Below, in pieces: positions 37,189-46,700 of a stretch of DNA of 64,000 nt. The first letter of the stretch is position 1, and every line of letters begins with the position of its first letter. The DNA is from Nansenia antarctica (lineage: Eukaryota > Chordata > Actinopteri > Argentiniformes > Microstomatidae), in the NCBI GenBank assembly GCA_963989245.1, contig CAXDII010000596.1:146001-210000 (forward strand), in the 5' to 3' direction. The translations under genes and the position numbers were made by a program. The notes beneath the pieces were generated by a model that was not told where the DNA came from, made no database searches, and worked only from the letters and a program-made list of their open reading frames with translations.

Positions 37189-40152
37189 TTAGGCCTTTTC
37201 TGTGTTCAGGGCCTTGACGGCCCTGTGGTAGAAGCTGTCCTTCAGTCTGTTTGTCCTAGCGGCCGGGGTCCTGTACCTCCTGTTCGAGGGCAGCTTGACA
37301 AAGTGTTCGTGCCCAGGGTGGGTCGGGTCCTTGGAGATCTTGGAGGCCCTCCTGAGACAGCGTGTTTCGTACAGCTCCTCCAGAGAGGGGAGGGTGGCGC
37401 CGGTGATCCCCTGTGCTGTTCTCACGACTCTCTGTAGATCGTTTCTCTCCGCTGCCGTGCAGCTGTGGTACCAGTTGGAGATGCCGAAGGTGAGGATGCT
37501 CTCCACTGCGCCGTGGTAGAAGGCCACCAGCATCTCCTGCTTGCTGTGTTGTTTCTTGAGGCATCTCAGGGTGTATAGCCGCTGTTGTGCCCTCTTGATG
37601 GTGCCTTTAGTGTTGTCCTTCCAGGCCAGGTCATCCCGTATGATGTGTCCCAGGAAACTGAGGTTTGAGACCATCTCTACGCTCTCTCCGTCGATGAGCA
37701 GGGGCAGGATCTCGGACTTTTTCCTCCTGTAGTCTACGATGAGTTCCTGGGTCTTTGACTTGTTTAGCAGCAGGTTGTTTACCTTGCACAGCTTGCTCAA
37801 TTGCTCTACCTCATCCCTGTACGCCGCCTCGTCCCCCCCCGAGATACATCCCACCCCGGTGGTGTCGTCTGCAAACTTTACGATGTAGTTGCTGGGGTGG
37901 ATGGGGGTGAAGTCGTGGGTGTAGAGGTTGTAGAGGATGGGGCTTAGCACGCAGCCCTGGGGTGACCCAGTGCTGAGGCTGAGGGCTGTGGAGGTGTGGG
38001 GGCCCACCCGCACCCTCTGGGGGCGGTTGGTCAGGAAGTCCTTGATCCACGCACATATAGAGTGTGATAGACCCAGGTCTAGTAGTTTGGTCACTAGCCT
38101 GTCTGGAAGGATGGTGTTAAAGGCGGAGCTGAAGTCCACGAAGAGCAGTCTCGCGTAGCTGTTTCCCCTCTCCAGGTGGGATAGAGTGGCGTGGAGAGTC
38201 GTCGCTATGGCGTCCTCTGTGGACCTGTGGGCTCTGTAGGCGAACTGGTATGGATCCAGGTTGGGCGGGAGGCGTGTGAGTATGTGGGCCCGGACTAGTT
38301 TCTCGAAGCACTTCATGATGATTGGTGTGAGTGCCACCGGGCGGTAGTCGTTTAGGCAGCTCACCGTGCTTTTCTTCGGGACTGGGATGATAGTTGAGGT
38401 TTTCAGGCAGGGTGGGACGGTGGCCTGGGACAGGGACTGGTTAAAGATGTTGGTGAAAACCCCGGCCAGCTGGTCGGCGCAGTCTCTCAGCACCCGTCCC
38501 AGGACGCCATCCGGCCCCGAGGCTTTCCTGGGGTCCACCGCCTTCAGTACGCGTCTCACCTCGTGCTCTGTGAGGGTGAGGCTGCTGAGAGCTGGAGAGA
38601 GTGGTGTCTGTGTTGTGGTTACCTCCGTTCGCCCCTCGTCGAACCGGGCGTAGAAGGTGTTCAGCTTTCCCGCCAGCAGGGGGTCGTCCTCTGCGGCTGT
38701 GAGCCTGTTGGCTCTGAAGTTTGTCATCTGCTGAACCCCCTGCCACATCCGCCTGGAGTCGTTGCTCAGGAGGCATTCCTCAATCTTCTCTCTGTGCTCT
38801 GCCTTGGCCGCTTTGATGCCGCGCTTTAGGTTGGCCCTGGTGGAGCTGTACAGCGGTGTGCGCTTCCCTGCGAAGAAGGCGTTGTCCCTCTCATTTAACA
38901 GTTTTTGGACCTTCCCAGTCATCCATGGCTTCGTGTTGGGGTAGACCCGGACCCGTTTGTCCACGGTGACTGAGTTGGTGCAGTTCACTATGTGGTTCAG
39001 AACCGACGACGTGTACTGTTCCAGGTCCTCATGCTCATATTCCTGCCATAGGGTGTCATTTAGGCAGATCTGCAGTGGAGCGGACCCTTCTGGCCAGGTT
39101 CTGACAGTCTTAGTGGTGGTGGGAGCACTTTTCCCCATTGTGGTGTATGCAGGAATCAGGAGGATTGACACATGGTCAGACATGCCTAGATGAGCTAGCG
39201 GACTAGCCTTGTAAGCACGTTTGATGTTGGTGTATACCTTATCCAGTGTTTTTTCTCCTCTCGTTGCACATTTTACATGCTGGTAGAACTTGGGTAGTAC
39301 TGCCTTCAGGTCGACATGATTAAAGTCCCCCGCTATGATGTGGATAGCCTGTGGATCAGTACTTTGTTGGCTACTAATGACGTCGTATAGTCGCGCCAAT
39401 GCTACTTTGCTGTCTGAGCTAGGTGCAATATACACACATGTAATTAGCACCGCGTTAAACTCCCTAGGCAGGTATGTGGGTCGGCATTTAACAGTCAAGT
39501 ATTCTAGGTCTGGTGAGCAGTGGCTACTTACAGTTTTCGTGTTTAAGCACCAGCTATCCTTCGTCGATATTATGATCCCACCTCCTCTTGACTTACCGCT
39601 AAGCTCCGTGCGGTCAGCGCGATGAAGCATTCGGCCCTCTAAACTAACGTTAGCGTCCACAATGTTGTCGTTTAGCCAGGTTTCGGTCAGAATAATCACA
39701 CAGCTATCCCCTACGATGCTGTTTTTTGCCACCTGTAGTCTCAGTTCATCCATCTTATTTGTCAGGGATCTGACATTTGAGAGGAAAATGCTTGGAATAG
39801 CTGGCTTGTTTGGGCTTCTCCTTAGCCTTTCTAGCAGGCCTCCCCTCCGGCCTCGCTTTTTCCTACGATCCCGCCGCCGGCGTCTCCGCCTCAGGGAGGG
39901 GACTGTGAACCAGGGCTCTCCCGGTAGCCTGGCTATGTCTGTGTCAATGTTGTAGTGCTCCAGGAAATCCGCCCTAACTATCCTGTCGTTTTGCGTGCCG
40001 ACTTCTAATAAGTCGAGCCTGCTGTAGGTACTATATACATAACTGTTCCCTATAAGTACTAAAAAAAGAGTGAACATATAAAGGTAATTAAAAACACAAA
40101 GAAACACCAGTGTGGTCGCCCCCCGAGCCTCAGCGTCTAAGCGCGCGGCCAT
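37189..40152 (-). CDS. LINE polyprotein: AP endonuclease and reverse transcriptase
   Basis: A 987-residue protein with no internal stop, ending in TAA. It would nick chromosomal DNA and copy the element RNA at the nick (target-primed reverse transcription). Residues 13-36 form a strongly hydrophobic stretch, and residues 88-104 are an arginine/lysine-rich run that could bind RNA or act as a nuclear signal. The APE-type endonuclease spans about 121-335: SNVRSL with N126, LTETWL with E157, VYIAPS with Y241, AGDFN with D276 and N278, and SDH at 325-327. A linker follows. The reverse transcriptase spans about 583-850: NDYRPVALTP (601-610), motif A FVDFSSAFNT with D673, motif B STGSPQGC (727-734), and the catalytic FADD with D762/D763. 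The C-terminal part (about 850-987) contains LPSLEELYETRCLRRA and ARTNRLKDSFYHRA, stretches I associate with fish LINEs. All catalytic residues I can check are present. The ATG at 40152 is the first in the element and has A at -3 and G at +4. Confidence 0.94.
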   Translation of the reverse strand: MAARLDAEARGATTLVFLCVFNYLYMFTLFLVLIGNSYVYSTYSRLDLLEVGTQNDRIVRADFLEHYNIDTDIARLPGEPWFTVPSLRRRRRRRDRRKKRGRRGGLLERLRRSPNKPAIPSIFLSNVRSLTNKMDELRLQVAKNSIVGDSCVIILTETWLNDNIVDANVSLEGRMLHRADRTELSGKSRGGGIIISTKDSWCLNTKTVSSHCSPDLEYLTVKCRPTYLPREFNAVLITCVYIAPSSDSKVALARLYDVISSQQSTDPQAIHIIAGDFNHVDLKAVLPKFYQHVKCATRGEKTLDKVYTNIKRAYKASPLAHLGMSDHVSILLIPAYTTMGKSAPTTTKTVRTWPEGSAPLQICLNDTLWQEYEHEDLEQYTSSVLNHIVNCTNSVTVDKRVRVYPNTKPWMTGKVQKLLNERDNAFFAGKRTPLYSSTRANLKRGIKAAKAEHREKIEECLLSNDSRRMWQGVQQMTNFRANRLTAAEDDPLLAGKLNTFYARFDEGRTEVTTTQTPLSPALSSLTLTEHEVRRVLKAVDPRKASGPDGVLGRVLRDCADQLAGVFTNIFNQSLSQATVPPCLKTSTIIPVPKKSTVSCLNDYRPVALTPIIMKCFEKLVRAHILTRLPPNLDPYQFAYRAHRSTEDAIATTLHATLSHLERGNSYARLLFVDFSSAFNTILPDRLVTKLLDLGLSHSICAWIKDFLTNRPQRVRVGPHTSTALSLSTGSPQGCVLSPILYNLYTHDFTPIHPSNYIVKFADDTTGVGCISGGDEAAYRDEVEQLSKLCKVNNLLLNKSKTQELIVDYRRKKSEILPLLIDGESVEMVSNLSFLGHIIRDDLAWKDNTKGTIKRAQQRLYTLRCLKKQHSKQEMLVAFYHGAVESILTFGISNWYHSCTAAERNDLQRVVRTAQGITGATLPSLEELYETRCLRRASKISKDPTHPGHEHFVKLPSNRRYRTPAARTNRLKDSFYHRAVKALNTEKA

Positions 40153-40163
40153 CTTGGGACTAC
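40145..40163 (-). promoter_or_regulatory. TISU/YY1-like start element and 11-nt leader of the LINE
   Basis: On the element strand the inferred 5' end reads GTAGTCCCAAG, then ATGGCCGC. CAAGATGGCCGC (40145-40156) matches the TISU consensus SAASATGGCGGC at 11 of 12 positions. That element couples transcription start to translation from very short leaders and overlaps a YY1 site (AAGATGGC). The 11-nt leader is in the usual TISU range. Function is inferred from motif, position and optimal start-codon context; nothing here shows transcription. Confidence 0.6.
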
Positions 40164-40167
40164 TTTT
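40164..40167. repeat. Target-site duplication, right copy (TTTT)
   Basis: Four T residues follow the LINE 5' end before GCATTCG. An undisturbed monomer has six T in total, but ten are present around the insertion, so four bases are duplicated. In a homopolymer the exact duplication length is uncertain. Confidence 0.7.
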
Positions 40168-40273
40168 GCATTCGTTCTCAAGTTATATCAAACTATCAAA
40201 GTGTTGTTTTCTGCCTTTCACGAGCACATTTTGACTTGTTGTTGAATAATCCTATAATGTAACTCTAAATGAC

Positions 40274-43200
40274 AATCAGAGCAACTTGAATTGCGTGTGT
40301 GCAGCCTTTTGCTCAAAAGTGATCAACGTTTCGTTTTCGGAGTCTCTTTTGACAATCTCTTCGAGAGCTGTTTTCAGTCATTAACAGAGCTGTTCTGAAA
40401 GTGTCCAAGCGGCCTGTTCTTAGAGTGGACTGGTTTTTGCATTCGTTCTCAAGTTATATCAAACTATCAAAGTGTTGTTTTCTGCCTTTCACGAGCACAT
40501 TTTGACTTGTTGTTGAATAATCCTATAATGTAACTCTAAATGACAATCAGAGCAACTTGAATTGCGTGTGTGCAGCCTTTTGCTCAAAAGTGATCAACGT
40601 TTCGTTTTCGGAGTCTCTTTTGACAATCTCTTCGAGAGCTGTTTTCAGTCATTAACAGAGCTGTTCTGAAAGTGTCCAAGCGGCCTGTTCTGAGAGTGGA
40701 CTGTTTTTTGCATTCGTTCTCAAGTTATATCAAACTATCAAAGTGTTGTTTTCTGCCTTTCACGAGCACATTTTGACTTGTTGTTGAATGCTCCTATAAT
40801 GTAACTCTAAATGACAATCAGAGCAACTTGAATTGCGTGTGTGCAGCCTTTTGCTCAAAAGTGATCAACGTTTCGTTTTCGGAGTCTCTTTTGACAATCT
40901 CTTCGAGAGCTGTTTTCAGTCATTAACAGAGCTGTTCTGAAAGTGTCCAAGCGGCCTGTTCTTAGAGTGGACTGGTTTTTGCATTCGTTCTCAAGTTATA
41001 TCAAACTATCAAAGTGTTGTTTTCTGCCTTTCACGAGCACATTTTGACTTGTTGTTGAATAATCCTATAATGTAACTCTAAATGACAATCAGAGCAACTT
41101 GAATTGCGTGTGTGCAGCCTTTTGCTCAAAAGTGATCAACGTTTCGTTTTCGGGGTCTCTTTTGACAATCTCTTCGAGAGCTGTTTTCAGTCATTAACAG
41201 AGCTGTTCTGAAAGTGTCCAAGCGGCCTGTTCTTAGAGTGGACTGTTTTTTGCATTCGTTCTCAAGTTCTATCAGTGTTGTTTTCTGCCTTTCATGAGCA
41301 CATTTTGACTTGTTGTTGAATAATCCTATAATGTAACTCTAAATGACAATCAGAGAAACTTGAATTGCGTGTGTGCAGCCTTTTGCTCAAAAGTGATCAA
41401 CGTTTCGTTTTCGGAGTCTCTTTTGACAATCTCTTCGAGAGCTGTTTTCAGTCATTAACAGAGCTGTTCTGAAAGTGTCCAAGCGGCCTGTTCTGAGAGT
41501 GGACTGTTTTTTGCATTCGTTCTCAAGTTCTATCAGTGTTGTTTTCTGCTTTTCTGGAGCACATTTTGACTTGTTGCTGAATGCTCCTATAATGTAACTC
41601 TAAATGACAATCAGAGCAACTTGAATTGCGTGTGTGCAGCCTTTTGCTCAAAAGTGATCAACGTTTCGTTTTCGGAGTCTCTTTTGACAATCTCTTCGAG
41701 AGCTGTTTTCAGTCATTAACAGAGCTGTTCTGAAAGTGTCCAAGCGGCCTGTTCTTAGAGTGGACTGTTGTTTGCATTCGTTCTCAAGTTATATCAAACT
41801 ATCAAAGTGTTGTTTTCTGCCTTTCACGAGCACATTTTGACTTGTTGTTGAATAATCCTATAATGTAACTCTAAATGACAATCAGAGCAACTTGAATTGC
41901 GTGTGTGCAGCCTTTTGCTCAAAAGTGATCAACGTTTCGTTTTCGGAGTCTCTTTTGACAATCTCTTCGAGAGCTGTTTTCAGTCATTAACAGAGCTGTT
42001 CTGAAAGTGTCCAAGCGGCCTGTTCTTAGAGTGGACTGTTTTTTGCATTCGTTCTCAAGTTATATCAAACTATCAAAGTGTTGTTTTCTGCCTTTCACGA
42101 GCACATTTTGACTTGTTGTTGAATAATCCTATAATGTAACTCTAAATGACAATCAGAGCAACTTGAATTGCGTGTGTGCAGCCTTTTGCTCAAAAGTGAT
42201 CAACGTTTCGTTTTCGGAGTCTCTTTTGACAATCTCTTCGAGAGCTGTTTTCAGTCATTAACAGAGCTGTTCTGAAAGTGTCCAAGCGGCCTGTTCTTAG
42301 AGTGGACTGTTTTTTGCATTCGTTCTCAAGTTATATCAAACTATCAAAGTGTTGTTTCTGCCTTTCACGAGCACATTTTGACTTGTTGTTGAATAATCCT
42401 ATAATGTAACTCTAAATGACAATCAGAGCAACTTGAATTGCGTGTGTGCAGCCTTTTGCTCAAAAGTGATCAACGTTTCGTTTTCGGAGACTCTTTTGAC
42501 AATCTCTTCGAGAGCTGTTTTCAGTCATTAACAGAGCTGTTCTGAAAGTGTCCAAGCGGCCTGTTCTTAGAGTGGACTGTTTTTTGCATTCGTTCTCAAG
42601 TTATATCAAACTATCAAAGTGTTGTTTTCTGCCTTTCACGAGCACATTTTGACTTGTTGTTGAATAATCCTATAATGTAACTCTAAATGACAACCAGAGC
42701 ACCTTGAATTGCGTGTGTGCAGCCTTTTGCTCAAAAGTGATCAACGTTTCGTTTTCGGAGTCTCTTTTGACAATCTCTTCGAGAGCTGTTTTCAGTCATT
42801 AACAGAGCTGTTCTGAAAGTGTCCAAGCGGCCTGTTCTGAGAGTGGACTGTTTTTTGCATTCGTTCTCAAGTTATATCAAACTATCAAAGTGTTGTTTTC
42901 TGCCTTTCACGAGCACATTTTGACTTGTTGTTGAATAATCCTATAATGTAACTCTAAATGACAATCAGAGCAACTTGAATTGCGTGTGTGCAGCCTTTTG
43001 CTCAAAAGTGATCAACGTTTCGTTTTCGGAGTCTCTTTTGACAATCTCTTCGAGAGCTGTTTTCAGTCATTAACAGAGCTGTTCTGAAAGTGTCCAAGCG
43101 GCCTGTTCTTAGAGTGGACTGGTTTTTGCATTCGTTCTCAAGTTATATCAAACTATCAAAGTGTTGTTTTCTGCCTTTCACGAGCACATTTTGACTTGTT

Positions 43201-43775
43201 GTTGAATAATCCTATAATGTAACTCTAAATGACAATCAGAGCAACTTGAATTGCGTGTGTGCAGCCTTTTGCTCAAAAGTGATCAACGTTTCGTTTTCGG
43301 AGTCTCTTTTGACAATCTCTTCGAGAGCTGTTTTCAGTCATTAACAGAGCTGTTCTGAAAGTGTCCAAGCGGCCTGTTCTGAGAGTGGACTGTTTTTTGC
43401 ATTCGTTCTCAAGTTATATCAAACTATCAAAGTGTTGTTTTCTGCCTTTCACGAGCACATTTTGACTTGTTGTTGAATGCTCCTATAATGTAACTCTAAA
43501 TGACAATCAGAGCAACTTGAATTGCGTGTGTGCAGCCTTTTGCTCAAAAGTGATCAACGTTTCGTTTTCGGAGTCTCTTTTGACAATCTCTTCGAGAGCT
43601 GTTTTCAGTCATTAACAGAGCTGTTCTGAAAGTGTCCAAGCGGCCTGTTCTTAGAGTGGACTGTTTTTTGCATTCGTTCTCAAGTTATATCAAACTATCA
43701 AAGTGTTGTTTTCTGCCTTTCACGAGCACATTTTGACTTGTTGCTGAATGCTCCTATAATGTAACTCTAAATGAC
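40274..43775. repeat. Satellite block right of the LINE
   Basis: Starts with GACTGGTTTT and TTCTGAG/TGAATGCTCC monomers like those to the left of the insertion. It then repeats the TTTCATGAG, CAGAGAAAC and GACTGTTGTTTG trio (41087, 41348, 41609), exactly 13,049 bp after the copies at 28038, 28299 and 28560. A 270-bp monomer is at 42151, GGAGACTCTT in the monomer at 42421, and CAACCAGAGCACC in that at 42692. Confidence 0.86.
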
Positions 43776-46700
43776 AATCAGAGCAACTTGAATTGCGTGT
43801 GTGCAGCCTTTTGCTCAAAAGTGATCAACGTTTCGTTTTCGGAGTCTCTTTTGACAATCTCTTCGAGAGCTGTTTTCAGTCATTAACAGAGCTGTTCTAA
43901 AAGTGTCCAAGCGGCCTGTTCTTAGAGTGGACTGTTTTTTGCATTCGTTCTCAAGTTATATCAAACTATCAAAGTGTTGTTTTCTGCCTTTCACGAGCAC
44001 ATTTTGACTTGTTGTTGAATAATCCTATAATGTAACTCTAAATGACAATCAGAGCAACTTGAATTGCGTGTGTGCAGCCTTTTGCTCAAAAGTGATCAAC
44101 GTTTCGTTTTCAGAGTCTCTTTTGACAATCTCTTCGAGAGCTGTTTTCAGTCATTAACAGAGCTGTTCTGAAAGTGTCCAAGCGGCCTGTTCTTAGAGTG
44201 GACTGTTTTTTGCATTCGTTCTCAAGTTATATCAAACTATCAAAGGGTTGTTTTCTGCCTTTCACGAGCACATTTTGACTTGTTGTTGAATAATCCTATA
44301 ATGTAACTCTAAATGACAATCAGAGCAACTTGAATTGCGTGTGTGCAGCCTTTTGCTCAAAAGTGATCAACGTTTCGTTTTCGGAGTCTCTTTTGACAAT
44401 CTCTTCGAGAGCTGTTTTCAGTCATTAACAGAGCTGTTCTGAAAGTGTCCAAGCGGCCTGTTCTTAGAGTGGACTGTTTTTTGCATTCGTTCTCAAGTTA
44501 TATCAAACTATCAAAGTGTTGTTTTCTGCCTTTCACGAGCACATTTTGACTTGTTGTTGAATAATCCTATAATGTAACTCTAAATGACAATCAGAGCAAC
44601 TTGAATTGCGTGTGTGCAGCCTTTTGCTCAAAAGTGATCAACGTTTCGTTTTCAGAGTATCTTTTGACAATCTCTTCGAGAGCTGTTTTCAGTCATTAAC
44701 AGAGCTGTTCTGAAAGTGTCCAAGCGGCCTGTTCTGAGAGTGGACTGTTTTTTGCATTCGTTCTCAAGTTCTATCAGTGTTGTTTTCTGCTTTTCTGGAG
44801 CACATTTTGACTTGTTGCTGAATGCTCCTATAATGTAACTCTAAATGACAATCAGAGCAACTTGAATTGCGTGTGTGCAGCCTTTTGCTCAAAAGTGATC
44901 AACGTTTCGTTTTCGGAGTCTCTTTTGACAATCTCTTCGAGAGCTGTTTTCAGTCATTAACAGAGCTGTTCTGAAAGTGTCCAAGCGGCCTGTTCTGAGA
45001 GTGGACTGTTTTTTGCATTCGTTCTCAAGTTATATCAAACTATCAAAGTGTTGTTTTCTGCCTTTCACGAGCACATTTTGACTTGTTGTTGAATAATCCT
45101 ATAATGTAACTCTAAATGACAATCAGAGCAACTTGAATTGCGTGTGTGCAGCTTTTTGCTCAAAAGTGATCAACGTTTCGTTTTCGGAGTCTCTTTTGAC
45201 AATCTCTTCGAGAGCTGTTTTCAGTCATTAACAGAGCTGTTCTGAAAGTGTCCAAGCGGCCTGTTCTTAGAGTGGACTGTTTTTTGCATTCGTTCTCAAG
45301 TTATATCAAACTATCAAAGTGTTGTTTTCTGCCTTTCACGAGCACATTTTGACTTGTTGTTGAATAATCCTATAATGTAACTCTAAATGACAATCAGAGC
45401 AACTTGAATTGCGTGTGTGCAGCTTTTTGCTCAAAAGTGATCAACGTTTCGTTTTCGGAATCTCTTTTGACAATCTCTTCGAGAGCTGTTTTCAGTCATT
45501 AACAGAGCTGTTCTGAAAGTGTCCAAGCGGCCTGTTCTTAGAGTGGACTGTTTTTTGCATTCGTTCTCAAGTTATATCAAACTATCAAAGTGTTGTTTTC
45601 TGCCTTTCACGAGCACATTTTGACTTGTTGTTGAATAATCCCATAATGTAACTCTAAATGACAATCAGAGCAACTTGAATTGCGTGTGTGCAGCCTTTTG
45701 CTCAAAAGTGATCAACGTTTCGTTTTCAGAGTCTCTTTTGACAATCTCTTCGAGAGCTGTTTTCAGTCATTAACAGAGCTGTTCTGAAAGTGTCCAAGCG
45801 GCCTGTTCTTAGAGTGGACTGTTTTTTGCATTCGTTCTCAAGTTATATCAAACTATCAAAGTGTTGTTTCTGCCTTTCACGAGCACATTTTGACTTGTTG
45901 TTGAATAATCCTATAATGTAACTCTAAATGACAATCAGAGCAACTTGAATTGCGTGTGTGCAGCCTTTTGCTCAAAAGTGATCAACGTTTCGTTTTCGGA
46001 GTCTCTTTTGACAATCTCTTCGAGAGCTGTTTTCAGTCATTAACAGAGCTGTTCTGAAAGTGTCCAAGCGGCCTGTTCTTAGAGTGGACTGTTTTTTGCA
46101 TTCGTTCTCAAGTTATATCAAACTATCAAAGTGTTGTTTTCTGCCTTTCACGAGCACATTTTGACTTGTTGTTGAATAATCCTATAATGTAACTCTAAAT
46201 GACAACCAGAGCACCTTGAATTGCGTGTGTGCAGCCTTTTGCTCAAAAGTGATCAACGTTTCGTTTTCGGAGTCTCTTTTGACAATCTCTTCGAGAGCTG
46301 TTTTCAGTCATTAACAGAGCTGTTCTGAAAGTGTCCAAGCGGCCTGTTCTGAGAGTGGACTGTTTTTTGCATTCGTTCTCAAGTTATATCAAACTATCAA
46401 AGTGTTGTTTTCTGCCTTTCACGAGCACATTTTGACTTGTTGTTGAATAATCCTATAATGTAACTCTAAATGACAATCAGAGCAACTTGAATTGCGTGTG
46501 TGCAGCCTTTTGCTCAAAAGTGATCAACGTTTCGTTTTCGGAGTCTCTTTTGACAATCTCTTCGAGAGCTGTTTTCAGTCATTAACAGAGCTGTTCTGAA
46601 AGTGTCCAAGCGGCCTATTCTGAGAGTGGACTGTTTTTTGCATTCGTTCTCAAGTTATATCAAACTATCAAAGTGTTGTTTTCTGCCTTTCACGAGCACA

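Larger units (their letters stand above)
36839..40163 (-). mobile_element. Full-length CR1/L2/Rex1-like LINE inserted in the satellite
   Basis: This 3325-bp element interrupts one satellite monomer without loss of satellite sequence. The left side ends in GACTGTTTTTT (monomer position 165), and the right side resumes with TTTTGCATTCG (from position 162). Read on the minus strand it has an 11-nt leader, a 987-codon endonuclease/reverse-transcriptase ORF, about 350 nt of 3' UTR, AATAAA, and a short tail of TCTA-type tetranucleotides rather than poly(A). There are no long terminal repeats. Microsatellite 3' tails and the APE-type endonuclease fit the jockey superfamily (CR1, L2, Rex1/Babar); I cannot fix the clade without a tree. 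No separate first ORF is present. Either this lineage has one ORF or the copy is 5' truncated, and the start-site context favours the former. The intact ORF points to recent insertion. Confidence 0.95.

Noticed and set aside
37171..39955. Many short ORFs on both strands inside the LINE
   Set aside because: They overlap the 987-codon ORF in other frames and show no domain of their own; they are shadows of the high-GC coding sequence.
36839..40163. Endogenous retrovirus or DNA transposon
   Set aside because: There are no long terminal or inverted terminal repeats, no gag, protease, integrase or transposase; the APE endonuclease, RT order and TCTA-type tail identify a non-LTR element.
36839..40163. 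5'-truncated two-ORF LINE missing ORF1
   Set aside because: Not excluded, but the boundary falls exactly 11 nt before an ATG in TISU/YY1 context, which random truncation would rarely produce.
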